A stretch of 64,000 nucleotides of DNA from Roseiarcus fermentans (GCF_003315135.1 NZ_QNRK01000016.1:62001-126000), one strand, 5' to 3'. Numbered from the stretch's first letter, positions 36,883 through 45,758 are shown. The notes: generated from the letters alone by a model not told the origin. Program-made: numbers and translations.

Positions 36883-37715
36883 GCCGCGCCGCCGGCGGCG
36901 GACGCGCCGCCGGGCGCGATCCCGGGCGTCGCGGGGGTCGCCGCGGCCAGCTCGCCGAGGGGAGCGGCGCGGCGCCGGCGCTGTCGCCGGACGGCGGGCC
37001 CGGTCCGGCGGGGGAGGCCGTCGACGCCGCGAAGCCGCATTTTCACGGGCATCGCGCGCGTCTCAGGTCGCGGCTGCTCGAAGCGGGCGCGGCGGCGCTC
37101 GCCGATTACGAGCTCGTCGAACTCATCCTCTTCAACGCCATTCCGCAGAAGGACGTGAAGCCGCTGGCGAAGGCGCTCGTCGACCGGTTCGGCTCGTTCG
37201 CCGAGACGATCGCGGCGGCCCCGGAGCGTCTCGCCGAGGTCAGGGCCGAGGATCTCCGCGTCTCCGAACGCGCGGTCGCCGAGTTCAAGATTGTCGAGGC
37301 CGCCGCGCAGCGCTTCGCCCGGGGGGTCGCGCGGAAGCGGCTGGCGATGGGCTCCTGGAGCGAGGTGCTCGACTATTGCCGGACGTCGATGGGCTTCGAG
37401 ACCCGCGAGATCTTTCGCATATTGTTTCTCGACAAGAAGAACGGCCTGATCGCCGACGAGGTCCAGGGTTCGGGCACGGTCGACCACACGCCGGTCTATC
37501 CGCGCGAGGTGATCCGTCGCGCCCTCGAACTGTCGGCGACCGCGATCGTGCTCGTCCACAATCATCCGTCCGGCGACCCGACGCCCTCGTCGCAGGACGT
37601 GAAGATGACGCTCGACATCATGGCGATCGCAAAGCCCCTCGGCCTCACCGTGCACGACCACATCATCGTCGGCCGCGACGGCCATGCCTCGCTCAAGGGC
37701 CTGCGACTGATCTAG
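36879..37715 (+). CDS. radC: RadC-family JAMM/MPN protein
   Basis: 278 residues. A Pro/Gly/Arg-rich N terminus (1-50), then a helix-hairpin-helix-like region ([20 protein letters not shown]) and the C-terminal MPN domain with the metal motif [14 protein letters not shown]. Despite the name, a direct DNA-repair role is doubtful for this family. ATG overlaps the map stop; map-radC is the common alphaproteobacterial pair. Confidence 0.92.
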   Translation: MSRAAGGGRAAGRDPGRRGGRRGQLAEGSGAAPALSPDGGPGPAGEAVDAAKPHFHGHRARLRSRLLEAGAAALADYELVELILFNAIPQKDVKPLAKALVDRFGSFAETIAAAPERLAEVRAEDLRVSERAVAEFKIVEAAAQRFARGVARKRLAMGSWSEVLDYCRTSMGFETREIFRILFLDKKNGLIADEVQGSGTVDHTPVYPREVIRRALELSATAIVLVHNHPSGDPTPSSQDVKMTLDIMAIAKPLGLTVHDHIIVGRDGHASLKGLRLI

Positions 37716-37737
37716 GCGGATGTCGCCGAAAGCGGCA

Positions 37738-37757
37738 GGGGCGGCGTCTCGCCGCCC
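37738..37757. repeat. Small palindromic repeat, copy 1
   Basis: GGGGCGGCG-TCT-CGCCGCCC, 22 bases after the radC stop. The same stem and loop recur at 53117-53137. The stem is nearly perfect, so it could act as a 3'-end structure for radC transcripts. Confidence 0.6.
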
Positions 37758-37837
37758 GCGGCGCGTGGCCAGCGGCCGCGTCGACAGCGACGCCGCGACA
37801 GCCGCCCGCCCCGGCAGCCCGATCGGGATCGGCGGCG

Positions 37838-38755
37838 CTAACCGGCCGCGAACGCCCGCAGCGCGAAGGCGCTCGCCATCATGCCGAGCACGTACAGCGG
37901 CACGCCGAACCCGCTGTACCAGAGCGCCCGCTCGACCGGCGCGCGCAGGAACCGGCGCATCATGGCGAGCTGCGCGATCAACAGGAGCGCGACGACCCCG
38001 GCGCCGACGAAGCGCCCCCAGCCGAGGAGCAACGCGATCACGACGATCTGCGGCGCCGCCATGAAGGCGGAGGCGACCCACGCCGCGCGATCCGCGCCGA
38101 GCTGCACCGGCAGCGACAAAATCCCCATTTCCCGGTCGCCCCGGATGGCCTTGAAGTCGTTCAGGGTCATGATGCCGTGCGCGCCGGCGCCGTAGAGGAT
38201 GGCGATCGCCAGAACCGGCAGCGGCGGCAGGGCGCCGCCCAGCATCGCCGCTGCGCCGGTGATCCAGGCCAGGCTCTCGTAGGAAAAACCGCAAGCCGCA
38301 TTGCCCCACCAGCCGTTCTGCTTCAGCCGCAGCGGCGGGGCGCTGTAGATCCACGCCAGCAGGAGGCCGAGGACGGCGGCGATCAGCACCCAGGTCCCCA
38401 GCGTCGCGGCGACCAGCGTGGACAGGACCGTCCAGACGCAGGCGATGTAGAAGCCCCACCGGCCCGGGATGCGTCCCGAGGGGATCGGCCGCTGCGGCTC
38501 GTTGATCGCATCGACGTCGCGGTCGTACCAGTCGTTGATCGCCTGGCTGGTGGCGACCACCAGCGGCCCGGCCAGAACGACGCCGACGATCGCGGTGTAG
38601 GCGTTGGGGAGCACCGGGACGCCCGACGAAACCACCCCGCAGGCGAACGCCCACATCGGCGGAAACCATGTCACCGGCTTCAGGAGCTCGAGCACGGCCG
38701 ACGGGGCCGGATAGGCCGCGTGAGGCGCGAGGGGGGTGTTCGACCGTGTGCTCAA
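37838..38755 (-). CDS. bchG: Bacteriochlorophyll synthase (esterifying prenyltransferase)
   Basis: 305 residues, about eight to nine hydrophobic helices of the UbiA family. The prenyl-diphosphate site NDWYDRDVDAINEPQRPIP (74-92) and the second Asp motif NDFKAIRGDREMGI (about 198-211) are the ChlG/BchG signatures. It attaches the geranylgeranyl or phytyl tail to bacteriochlorophyllide in the inner membrane. No other photosynthesis gene is in the window. A PpsR/CrtJ-type site lies 70 bases upstream. It converges with radC. Confidence 0.88.
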   Translation of the reverse strand: MSTRSNTPLAPHAAYPAPSAVLELLKPVTWFPPMWAFACGVVSSGVPVLPNAYTAIVGVVLAGPLVVATSQAINDWYDRDVDAINEPQRPIPSGRIPGRWGFYIACVWTVLSTLVAATLGTWVLIAAVLGLLLAWIYSAPPLRLKQNGWWGNAACGFSYESLAWITGAAAMLGGALPPLPVLAIAILYGAGAHGIMTLNDFKAIRGDREMGILSLPVQLGADRAAWVASAFMAAPQIVVIALLLGWGRFVGAGVVALLLIAQLAMMRRFLRAPVERALWYSGFGVPLYVLGMMASAFALRAFAAG

Positions 38756-38824
38756 GCCACCATCCCCGGCGCCGCGGCGCCGTCAAGGTCCATCGCGCCG
38801 ACTTTCAGCGCTTGCGAGCGGCTA

Positions 38825-38842
38825 TGTCAATGACGCTTGACA
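38825..38842. promoter_or_regulatory. PpsR/CrtJ-type site upstream of bchG
   Basis: TGTCAATGACGCTTGACA is TGT-N12-ACA with extended arms TGTCA/TGACA, the form recognised by the photosynthesis repressor PpsR/CrtJ. On the minus strand its left arm contains TTGACA, so it would cover the -35 of bchG. A weak -10 (TGAAAG) lies 17 bases further. Confidence 0.6.
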
Positions 38843-39009
38843 CCGGCCATGCCGCCGGGACCGCGACTCGCTGACGCGGCTCTGGTCGGGACGCCGGCGC
38901 CCGACTCTGGCCCTCGCGCGAAAAGGCGGCCGCCTCGATCGTCGGCGGTCCGAGGGCGAGTCCAGCCTGGAATGCCCGGCCCCCGGTCCGCAAGCGAATG
39001 AAGCAGATG

Positions 39010-39045
39010 TTTTCTCCTTGCGTCTTTGTGTCAGACGGTGAAGGA
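39010..39045 (+). repeat. Degenerate half copy of the 35094-35155 element
   Basis: TTTCTCCTTGCGTCTTTGTG followed by GGTGAAGG resembles the right arm of the 35.1-kb element (TTTCTTCGTGTCTTTGTGGTGAA) with a short insertion. The matching left arm is absent. Confidence 0.4.
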
Positions 39046-39080
39046 ATGGCGGCGCGCGCCGATGCGGGCAAGGCAGGGCC

Positions 39081-40028
39081 ATGAGCGATTTCGACAGGAA
39101 GGGCAGCGAAACCGCCCGCGCGGCCTGGCTCTACTATCAGGAAGACCGGACGCAGGGCGAGATCGCGCAGGAACTGCGGGTGAGCCGCAGCACGGTGACG
39201 CGCCTCCTCCAGCGCGCCAAGGCCGAGGGGCTCGTCCGGATCTCGCTGAACGTGACCGCGGGAACCTTCGAGGCGGAGCGGGCGCTCGAGCGCGCCTGGG
39301 GGCTCGAGCGGGCGCGCATCGTTCCCGACGCCGCCGACGAGGCGACGCAACAGCGCTGGCTCGGCCACGCCGCGGCGGAGTTGCTGGTCCAGATGGTCGG
39401 CGACGACGCGATCGTCGCGGTCGCGGGCGGGGCGACGCTGCTCGCCATGGCCGATGCTCTGGTCGGCCAGCATCCGCTCGCTGGCGCGCAGGTCGTGGCC
39501 ATGACCGGCGGCCTGTACAACGCCACGCCGGGCGCGGACGCCAACGACGTGACGAGACGGCTCGGCCAATGCTTCGCCGCCCCCGCGCGGCCGCTGCTCG
39601 CGCCCGTGTCCGTGCGGGACGAGGCGACGGCGCTCGGCCTCGCCAACGATCCGGGCGTCCGCTCCGCCCTCGACCTGGCGCGGAAAGCCTCGCTCGCCGT
39701 CTACGGCTTCGGCGCCGCGCCCGGCGACAGCACGCTGTTCAGGCTCGGCCACATCACGCCCGACCAGCAGGCCTTCTTGCGCGCGCGCGGCGCGGTCGGC
39801 GACATCGCCTGCCGCTGGATCGACCGCGACGGCCAGCCGGTCGCGCCGCCGCCCTCGATCCACCCGATCGGCCTGTCGCTCGACGAGCTCAAGGGGATTC
39901 CGCAGCGCCTCGCGGTGGGGGGAGGCGCCCTCGAGCAGGAGGTCATCCACGCCGGCGTCCGCGGCGGCTTCGTCACCACGCTGGTCACCGACGAGCGCAA
40001 CGCCGGCGCTCTGCTCGCGAAACGGTGA
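39081..40028 (+). CDS. SorC/DeoR-type sugar-binding transcriptional regulator
   Basis: 315 residues: an N-terminal helix-turn-helix (about 10-60: LYYQEDRTQGEIAQELRVSRSTVTRLLQRA) and a SorC sugar-phosphate-binding domain (about 65-310) with VAGGATLLAMADAL and VGDIACRWIDRDG. These regulators sense phosphorylated sugars. It is an orphan here, with no adjacent transporter or kinase. The closest candidate targets in the window are the nucleoside operon genes, which is speculation. Confidence 0.87.
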   Translation: MSDFDRKGSETARAAWLYYQEDRTQGEIAQELRVSRSTVTRLLQRAKAEGLVRISLNVTAGTFEAERALERAWGLERARIVPDAADEATQQRWLGHAAAELLVQMVGDDAIVAVAGGATLLAMADALVGQHPLAGAQVVAMTGGLYNATPGADANDVTRRLGQCFAAPARPLLAPVSVRDEATALGLANDPGVRSALDLARKASLAVYGFGAAPGDSTLFRLGHITPDQQAFLRARGAVGDIACRWIDRDGQPVAPPPSIHPIGLSLDELKGIPQRLAVGGGALEQEVIHAGVRGGFVTTLVTDERNAGALLAKR

Positions 40029-40050
40029 CGGCGGCCGGCCGCGAGCCTCC

Positions 40051-40275
40051 TCAGAGGTCCCGCCCGCCGCGCAGGCCGAGGACCTTGACGGCGTGCATGC
40101 CCGCTTCGCTCTGGAGCCAGGCGCTGGCGTCGCCCTGATTGGCGAAAGAGCGCTGGGCGATGCGCGGCGAGAGCTTTCCGCGAACGGGAACGACGACGCG
40201 CCAGTCTCCTCGATGAAGTTCGGCAACGTAGGCCGAGGGGCGCAGGTCCGTCTGGTTGGTGGCAAAGTTGCTCAA
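40051..40275 (-). CDS. Small conserved-looking protein, unknown function
   Basis: 74 residues from a TTG start at 40275 with GGGAG six bases upstream on the minus strand. The sequence (RPSAYVAELHRGDWRVVVP, VRGKLSPRIAQRSFANQGDA, SAWLQSEAGMHAVKVLGLRG) looks like a compact alpha/beta domain with normal composition, not random antisense. The stop is 23 bases from the SorC-type gene end (convergent). I do not recognise a family. Confidence 0.6.
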   Translation of the reverse strand: MSNFATNQTDLRPSAYVAELHRGDWRVVVPVRGKLSPRIAQRSFANQGDASAWLQSEAGMHAVKVLGLRGGRDL

Positions 40276-40626
40276 GGCGCGCTCCCGGGGAGGGGTTTGC
40301 TGCGGATGACGTTGCGTCAACTGAAAAGGATCGAAGGCAAACGTGTAGAAAGCGTTGACGCATCGGAAGCGACCGGGGCGGATCTCCGGGCGCCGGCGCT
40401 TTTTTTTCCGCGCTCGGCGAGCGCGGCGCGGGACCGGCGGTCGCGTCTGCAAAGACGCCCAACCATCCGCCCCGGTTCCATCGCAAGCCGCGCAATCCTC
40501 GGCGCCCGCGGTCGTCCGATTCTGATGGCCCGATGCGCCGCCCGCGTGTTGACCGCGCGGGCGGTTTGGCTAGCATCGCGCGCCTGGAGCGGGGCGCGGG
40601 CCTTCGCGTCTTGTCCGGCGGGGACG
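40276..40626. other. Divergent control region small protein/adenylate cyclase
   Basis: 351 bases without a supportable gene. It contains a perfect 9-base inverted repeat (40313-40321, 40354-40362), described separately, and a T-run (TTTTTTTT near 40400). No clear promoter pair. Confidence 0.45.
40313..40362. promoter_or_regulatory. Widely spaced 9-base inverted repeat
   Basis: TGCGTCAAC (40313-40321) and GTTGACGCA (40354-40362) are exact reverse complements with centres 41 bases apart, about four helical turns. Each contains TTGACG. The arrangement suits two regulator half sites or dimers on one DNA face. Confidence 0.4.
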
Positions 40627-42867
40627 ATGGCGTCTGTTGGCGCGTTGCGCAGGCTGAGGAAATGGCGCTCCTACGTCCTGGTGGTCGTCGGCGCCTATGC
40701 GTTCACGCTGCTCATCGGCGCGCTGGCCGCGCCGTTGCGCGGCAGCCTCGAGAACATCGTGTTCGACCAGTACCAGCGCTGGAAGCCGAGGCCGTCCGAT
40801 CTCGACGAGCCTGTCCGCATCGTCGACATCGACGACGAGTCGATCCACCTGATCGGCCGCTGGCCCTGGTCGAGGCGCAAGATGGCGGACCTGGTCGAGG
40901 CGCTCGTCAAGGCCAATGTCGCCGGGATCGGGTTCGACTTCGTGTTTTCCGAGCCGGACGAGACCGGCGGCGACGCCGCGGCCTGCGCGGCCGGCGGCCG
41001 CGGCCCCGACCAGGCGTCGCGTTGCGCCGAGGGCGTGAGCGGCGACACGGCGCTCGCTCACGCGGTCCAGGGCCGTCCGGTGGCGCTCGGCGTCTATCTG
41101 ACGGCGACGCACGACGGCGCGCAGGCGAGCCTCACGAGCAAGGCCGGGTTCTCCTACGTCGGCGACCCGCCGGCCGATTTCGTCTACACTTTCAAAGGCG
41201 TGCTGCCGCCGATCGGCGCCCTGCGCGACGCCGCCGCCGGCCTCGGCTTCCTCAACTGGCTTCCCGACAACGACCGCGTGGTGCGGCGCGTGCCGCTTCT
41301 GCTCAACGTCAACGGCCAGCTTCAGCCGAGCCTCGCGCTGGAGACGCTGCGGGTCGCCCAGGGGGCGTCCGGCTACGTGGTCAAGTCGACCACCGCCGCC
41401 GGAAGCACGGCGGGAAAAAGCGAAGTCATCGATTCGATCAAGGACGGCGACGTCGTCGTGCCCGTGCAGGCGGACGGCCTGTTGCGCGTGTGGTTCGCGA
41501 AGTCCGACCCGCGGCGCGTCGTCCCCGCGTGGAAGGCGCTGCAGCCCGACGCCGATCTCTCCGACCTCTCCGGCAAGCTCGTGCTGATCGGCGCGAGCGC
41601 CTCGCTCCTGTCCGACATCGTCGCCACGCCGCTCGATCCGTCGACGCCGGGCGTCGAGGCCCACGCCAATCTGATCGGGCAGATGCTCGCCGGCGCGACG
41701 CTCGAGCGGCCCGACTGGGCCCCGGGCGCGGAGATCTGGGCGGGCGCGGCGCTGTCGCTGCTGCTCGCCGTCCTTCTGCCGTTGTTCCCGATCTACGCCA
41801 CCGCCGTCATGCTCGTCGTCGCGGCCGGTGGCTTCGCCGTCCTCAGCTGGACCGCCTTCGCCCACCAAGGCGTGCTGATCGATCCGGTGACGCCGGGCGT
41901 CACCGCGGGCTTCGTGTTCCTGGCCGGCGTCGGCCAGCTCTACGGGCAGAAGCGCCAGCAGGTGAGCGAGATCCGTTCAGCGTTCGGCCGCTACGTGTCG
42001 CCCGCGGTGGTGGCGCGGCTCGCAGAACACCCGGAGCAGCTCAAGCTCGGCGGCGAGAAGCGCGACCTGACCGTGATGTTCTGCGACATCCGCTCGTTCA
42101 CCACGCTGTCGGAAGGGTTCACGGCGGTCGAGCTGTCGACGTTCCTCAACGAATATCTGTCGCCGATGACCGACATCATCCTCGGCGAGGAAGGCACGGT
42201 CGACAAATACATGGGCGACGCGATCATGGCGTTCTGGAACGCGCCGCTCGACGACGCCGCGCACGGGATTCACGGCGTCCGCGCGGCGCTGAGGATGCGC
42301 GAGACGCTGGCGGAGCTCAATCGCGACTGGCGGGAGAGCGCGGCCAAGGCCGATCGCCCGTTCAAGCCGGTGAAGTTTGGCATCGGCCTCAACACCGGCG
42401 AATGCAGCGTCGGCAACATGGGCTCGCTGCAACGCTTCGACTATTCCGCGCTCGGCGACGAAGTGAACATCGCCTCCCGGCTCGAGGGCTCGTCCAAGCA
42501 GTTCGGCGTCGACATCGTCGCGAGCGCCGCCACGCGCGACGAGGCGGCGGAGTTCGCCTGGCTCGAGATCGATCGGGTCAAGCTCAAGAACAAGACCCGC
42601 GCGGTGGCGCTGTTCGCGCTGGCCGGCGGCCCGGCCTATGCCGAGAGCGACGACTTCCGCCGCCTCGCGGCGTTGCACGAGGACATGCTGGCGGCCTACC
42701 GGGCGCGGAAATTCGCTGCTGCGCAGACGCTCGCGCAGGAGGCCGCGCCGCTCGCGCCGGCGGAGGTCGCCGGACTGTACGGATATTGCCTCCGGCGATT
42801 CGCGGCGCTCGACGCGCAGGCGCTTCCGGAAAGCTGGGCGCCGATGATCGCGCTGGACGAGAAATAG
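40627..42867 (+). CDS. CHASE2-domain class III adenylate cyclase
   Basis: 746 residues. An N-terminal membrane helix (about 17-40), a periplasmic CHASE2 sensor (about 45-340), three membrane helices (about 355-430) and a class III cyclase domain (about 470-650). Metal-binding Asp residues lie in MFCDIRSFTTLSE (about 482) and YMGDAIMAF (about 530), the purine-specifying Lys in VDKYMGD, and NIASRLEG follows FDYSALGDE. It makes cAMP in response to an unknown periplasmic signal. ATG 40627 is chosen as the start of the first membrane segment, behind GGCGGGGAC. Confidence 0.9.
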   Translation: MASVGALRRLRKWRSYVLVVVGAYAFTLLIGALAAPLRGSLENIVFDQYQRWKPRPSDLDEPVRIVDIDDESIHLIGRWPWSRRKMADLVEALVKANVAGIGFDFVFSEPDETGGDAAACAAGGRGPDQASRCAEGVSGDTALAHAVQGRPVALGVYLTATHDGAQASLTSKAGFSYVGDPPADFVYTFKGVLPPIGALRDAAAGLGFLNWLPDNDRVVRRVPLLLNVNGQLQPSLALETLRVAQGASGYVVKSTTAAGSTAGKSEVIDSIKDGDVVVPVQADGLLRVWFAKSDPRRVVPAWKALQPDADLSDLSGKLVLIGASASLLSDIVATPLDPSTPGVEAHANLIGQMLAGATLERPDWAPGAEIWAGAALSLLLAVLLPLFPIYATAVMLVVAAGGFAVLSWTAFAHQGVLIDPVTPGVTAGFVFLAGVGQLYGQKRQQVSEIRSAFGRYVSPAVVARLAEHPEQLKLGGEKRDLTVMFCDIRSFTTLSEGFTAVELSTFLNEYLSPMTDIILGEEGTVDKYMGDAIMAFWNAPLDDAAHGIHGVRAALRMRETLAELNRDWRESAAKADRPFKPVKFGIGLNTGECSVGNMGSLQRFDYSALGDEVNIASRLEGSSKQFGVDIVASAATRDEAAEFAWLEIDRVKLKNKTRAVALFALAGGPAYAESDDFRRLAALHEDMLAAYRARKFAAAQTLAQEAAPLAPAEVAGLYGYCLRRFAALDAQALPESWAPMIALDEK

Positions 42868-43122
42868 CCGGTCTGCAGGCGCGGCCGCTGGCCGGACGCC
42901 GCGCTCGAACTCAGAAAAGGCGGCGCAGGCCGACGCCGCCGTGCGCCGTCGTCCCGATCCGGCCGCCGACCGTGGCGATCGTGAAGGCGTCGACCGCCAT
43001 GCGCGCCGAACCGGCGGCCGGCGCGGGCGCGTCCCCTGCGAGCGGTCGACGGCTTGCTCGCGGACCCGACGAAACCGTTCGCTCCGCAACCGGGTGACGG
43101 CCTTGCGGCAATGTCAATCCCG

Positions 43123-43737
43123 TCAATCCCGCGCGCGCGAGGCGGCGAGATCCTCCGGCGTATCGACGTCGAAGGCGGCGTCGGCGCCGACGGTCTCGAT
43201 CTCCGTCACGCGGCCGGGAGCAAGACCCGCGAGCAGGCGGCGCGCGCCTTCGTCGCCCTCGAGCCGCATCGCTTGGGCGAACAGCGTCCGGGCGAGCAGA
43301 ACCGGATTGCCGCGCCGGCCCGCGACCACGGGCGCGACCGCCGCCGCGCCGGCCGCGGCGTTGAACGCTCCGATCAGCCGGTCGAGCAACGCCGCCCCGA
43401 CATTCGGCATGTCGCCGAGGAGGACGAGCGCGCCGTCGGCGTCGGGCGGCAGCGCGCGCAGGCCCGCGCCCAGCGAGGAGGCGACGCCGGCGGCGAAGTC
43501 CGGATTGAAGGCGACGGCGACGGGCAGCCCCAGGAGCGCCGCCTCGACCGCTTCGCGCGCATGGCCGACGACCACGACCACCGGCCGGGCGCGCGAGGCA
43601 AGCGCCGCCTCGACCACGCGCCGCACGATCGCCCTGCCGCCGAGCTCGGCCACGAGCTTGGTCGCCTCGGCGCCGCCCGCGGCGCGGTAGCGCGAGGAAC
43701 GGCCCGCGGCCAGGACGACGGCCCCGACGTTACTCAT
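43123..43737 (-). CDS. mocA: Molybdenum cofactor cytidylyltransferase-like protein
   Basis: 204 residues of the MobA/MocA nucleotidyltransferase fold: VVLAAGRSSRYR (about 7-18), LVLLGDMPNV (about 104-113) and GRRGNPVLL. MocA adds CMP to the molybdenum cofactor for xanthine-oxidase-family enzymes, while MobA adds GMP. The surrounding XdhC genes favour CMP. The last gene of a four-gene operon; it overlaps the MoeA-like gene by 8 bases. Confidence 0.86.
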   Translation of the reverse strand: MSNVGAVVLAAGRSSRYRAAGGAEATKLVAELGGRAIVRRVVEAALASRARPVVVVVGHAREAVEAALLGLPVAVAFNPDFAAGVASSLGAGLRALPPDADGALVLLGDMPNVGAALLDRLIGAFNAAAGAAAVAPVVAGRRGNPVLLARTLFAQAMRLEGDEGARRLLAGLAPGRVTEIETVGADAAFDVDTPEDLAASRARD

Positions 43738-44734
43738 GAGGCTCGCGCGGCTGCGGCCGCGAGGCGATCTCCATCAGGAGGCCGCCGACCCCCATGGCGC
43801 GGATGTCGGCGTCGGCCACCGGCACCCCGGCGAGGATCCGTTGCAGCACCCAGTCGAAGCCGTTCTCCTTGGGCGAGCGCGCGCAGCCGGGCGCGCCAAT
43901 GATCGGCTTGCCGCCGCGCGCGGCGAGCAGGAGCAGGTTGCCCGGGTCGACCGGCATCCCGAACCGCTCGATCCGCCCGCCGAACGCCTCGATCGCCGCC
44001 GGGATCACGTCGCGCCGGTCGGTGATGGCGGAGGCGCCGAACACGACGAGCGCGTCCGCCTGCGGCTCGACGCGGCCAAGCGCCTCGAGCAGGGCGGCGG
44101 CGTCGTGCCGGCAGGCGACGTGGTCGGTCACGCGCGCGCCGGTCGGCGCGAGACGCGCCTTCAGCGCTCGCAGCGTCTTGTCGACGACGCTGTCCTTGAG
44201 GCCGGGCAGCAGGGTCGAGACGACCGCGACCCGCAACGGCCGGAACGGCGCGACGGAAACCGCCGGCGCCGGCCCGAGCGCGTCGAGCGCGCGTTCGAGC
44301 ATCGCCGCGGGCGCCGAGAACGGGATGATCTTGACGGTCGCGACCATGTCGCCGTCTTCGACCGGACGGTGCGCCGGCAGGGTGGCGACGGTGATCGCCT
44401 CGTCGATCGCGTTGACCCGGTCGATCGCGGCGCGGTCGAACAGCGCGAGGCCGGCGGCCTCGGCGAACAGATTGACCCGGCCGGTGAACGGCGCCGCCGA
44501 GCGCGTGTGGGCCCCCGCGAGGCGGCTCGCGAGCCGCGCCGCGGCGTCGTTCTCGCCAACGTCGCCGTCCTCAAGGCGGGCCGCCATCACGCTCGCGACG
44601 CCGGCCTCGGCGAGCCGCCGGCGGCGATCGGGCGTGACGACGTCGCCCTTCTTCAGCGTCAGGCCGTCGATCCGGACCGAATGCGCCAGAATTGCGCCGT
44701 CTGCCTCGTGAATGGGCACGGAGCCGAATTTCAC
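43730..44734 (-). CDS. MoeA/MoaB-like molybdopterin-binding protein
   Basis: 334 residues. An N-terminal MoeA-like region (VPIHEADGAILAHSVRI, LKKGDVVT) is followed by a MoCF-type domain (VVSTLLPGLKDSVVDKTLRALKARL, LVVFGASAITDRRDVIPAAIE) and GMPVDPGNLLLLA. Such proteins occur next to, or fused with, MocA in molybdenum-hydroxylase clusters and are thought to handle the cofactor before insertion. ATGA overlap with xdhC upstream. Confidence 0.83.
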   Translation of the reverse strand: MKFGSVPIHEADGAILAHSVRIDGLTLKKGDVVTPDRRRRLAEAGVASVMAARLEDGDVGENDAAARLASRLAGAHTRSAAPFTGRVNLFAEAAGLALFDRAAIDRVNAIDEAITVATLPAHRPVEDGDMVATVKIIPFSAPAAMLERALDALGPAPAVSVAPFRPLRVAVVSTLLPGLKDSVVDKTLRALKARLAPTGARVTDHVACRHDAAALLEALGRVEPQADALVVFGASAITDRRDVIPAAIEAFGGRIERFGMPVDPGNLLLLAARGGKPIIGAPGCARSPKENGFDWVLQRILAGVPVADADIRAMGVGGLLMEIASRPQPREPHE

Positions 44735-45435
44735 GGCGCCCGTCCCTCCGTGCGCAGCGGCTTCCGGCGCAGCGAGGCGACCACCTCGCCGATGATCGAC
44801 ACCGCGATCTCGGCCGGGCTCACGGCGCCGATGTCGAGGCCGATCGGCGCGTGGATGCGCGCCAGCGCCTCATCGTCGAAGCCCAGCGCCCGCATGCGCT
44901 CGATCCGCTTGGCGTGCGTCTTCTTCGATCCGAGCGCGCCGATGTAGAAGCAGTCGGCCCGAAGCGCGAGGACGAGCGCGGGATCGTCGATCTTGGGATC
45001 GTGGGTGAGCAGACAGATGGCGGTGTAGCGATCGGGCGGCGCGGTCGCCAGCGCCTCGTCCGGCCATTCCGCGACCACGGGCGTGTCGGGAAAGCGCTCG
45101 GGCGTGGCGAAGGCGGTGCGCGGATCGATGACGGTCGGGTCGAGACCGGCGATGCGGGCCATCGGCGCGAGCGCCTGGGAGATATGGACCGCGCCGATCA
45201 GCACGAGCCGCGGCGGCGGCGCCTGGACGGTGAGAAAATATTCGACGCCGTCGAGGGCGAGCGCGCCGCTCTTGCCCATGCGCAACGCCTGGTCGAGGCG
45301 CTCGCCGAGCGGGTCGGCGGCGAAGCCGGACGCCTCGACGAACCGCTGACTGCCGTCGTCGAAGCGCGTCACCATCACGCCCGCCCGGCGCTCGCGCCGC
45401 GCCGCGTTCATCGCCTTCAGGACATCGAGCCGCAT
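44731..45435 (-). CDS. XdhC Rossmann-domain maturation protein
   Basis: 234 residues equal to the C-terminal XdhC/CoxI half: LVLIGAVHISQALAPMA (nucleotide-binding), DPRTAFATPERFP, LLTHDPKIDDPAL and YIGALGSKKTHAKR. XdhC proteins bind the molybdenum cofactor, help sulfurate it and insert it into xanthine-oxidase-family enzymes. The start overlaps the stop of the small XdhC N-terminal gene (TGATG at 45433-45437), so the protein is split into two co-translated parts here. Confidence 0.87.
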   Translation of the reverse strand: MRLDVLKAMNAARRERRAGVMVTRFDDGSQRFVEASGFAADPLGERLDQALRMGKSGALALDGVEYFLTVQAPPPRLVLIGAVHISQALAPMARIAGLDPTVIDPRTAFATPERFPDTPVVAEWPDEALATAPPDRYTAICLLTHDPKIDDPALVLALRADCFYIGALGSKKTHAKRIERMRALGFDDEALARIHAPIGLDIGAVSPAEIAVSIIGEVVASLRRKPLRTEGRAP

Positions 45436-45758
45436 CAGTCGAGCCTCTCGACGTAAACCCGGATGCGGCCGCCGCACGACAGGCCGACGCGCCAGGCGGT
45501 CTCGTCAGCGACGCCGAACTCCAGCATGCGCGGCGCGCCGGTGGCGATCACCTCGCCCGCCTCCTCGACCACCGCGCCCTCGACGCAGCCGCCGCTGACC
45601 GAGCCGAGGAAATCGCCGTCGGCGTCGATGACGAGATGCGACCCGACCGGCCGCGGCGCCGAGCCCCAGGTCTCCACCACCGTCGCCACCGCCACCCCCC
45701 GTCCCGCCTCGCGCCAGGCTTCCGCCGCCGCCAGTACGTCGTCCTCGCGTGAGATCAT
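45435..45758 (-). CDS. XdhC/CoxI N-terminal domain protein
   Basis: 107 residues covering only the XdhC_CoxI domain: GRGVAVATVVETWGSAPRPVG, SVSGGCVEGAVVEEA and the cysteine-containing GLSCGGRIRVYVE. ATG 45758 is chosen behind GGGGAGGAACGCACGG; the long upstream frame is not supported. First gene of the maturation operon xdhC-N, xdhC-C, moeA-like, mocA. It likely serves both the IorAB-type and Cox-type enzymes of this window. Confidence 0.86.
   Translation of the reverse strand: MISREDDVLAAAEAWREAGRGVAVATVVETWGSAPRPVGSHLVIDADGDFLGSVSGGCVEGAVVEEAGEVIATGAPRMLEFGVADETAWRVGLSCGGRIRVYVERLD

Larger units (their letters stand above)
38756..39080. other. Divergent control region bchG/sorC-type regulator
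   Basis: 325 bases without a gene. It contains the PpsR-type site (38825-38842) near bchG and, near the regulator start, a segment with CTCCTTGCGTCTTTGTG (about 39015-39031) that resembles half of the palindromic element at 35094-35155. Confidence 0.5.

Noticed and set aside
42911-43126. Minus-strand frame after mocA ending GVGLRRLF, reminiscent of an outer-membrane barrel end
   Set aside because: Only a TTG start overlapping the mocA stop, too short for a barrel, no signal peptide; probably chance.
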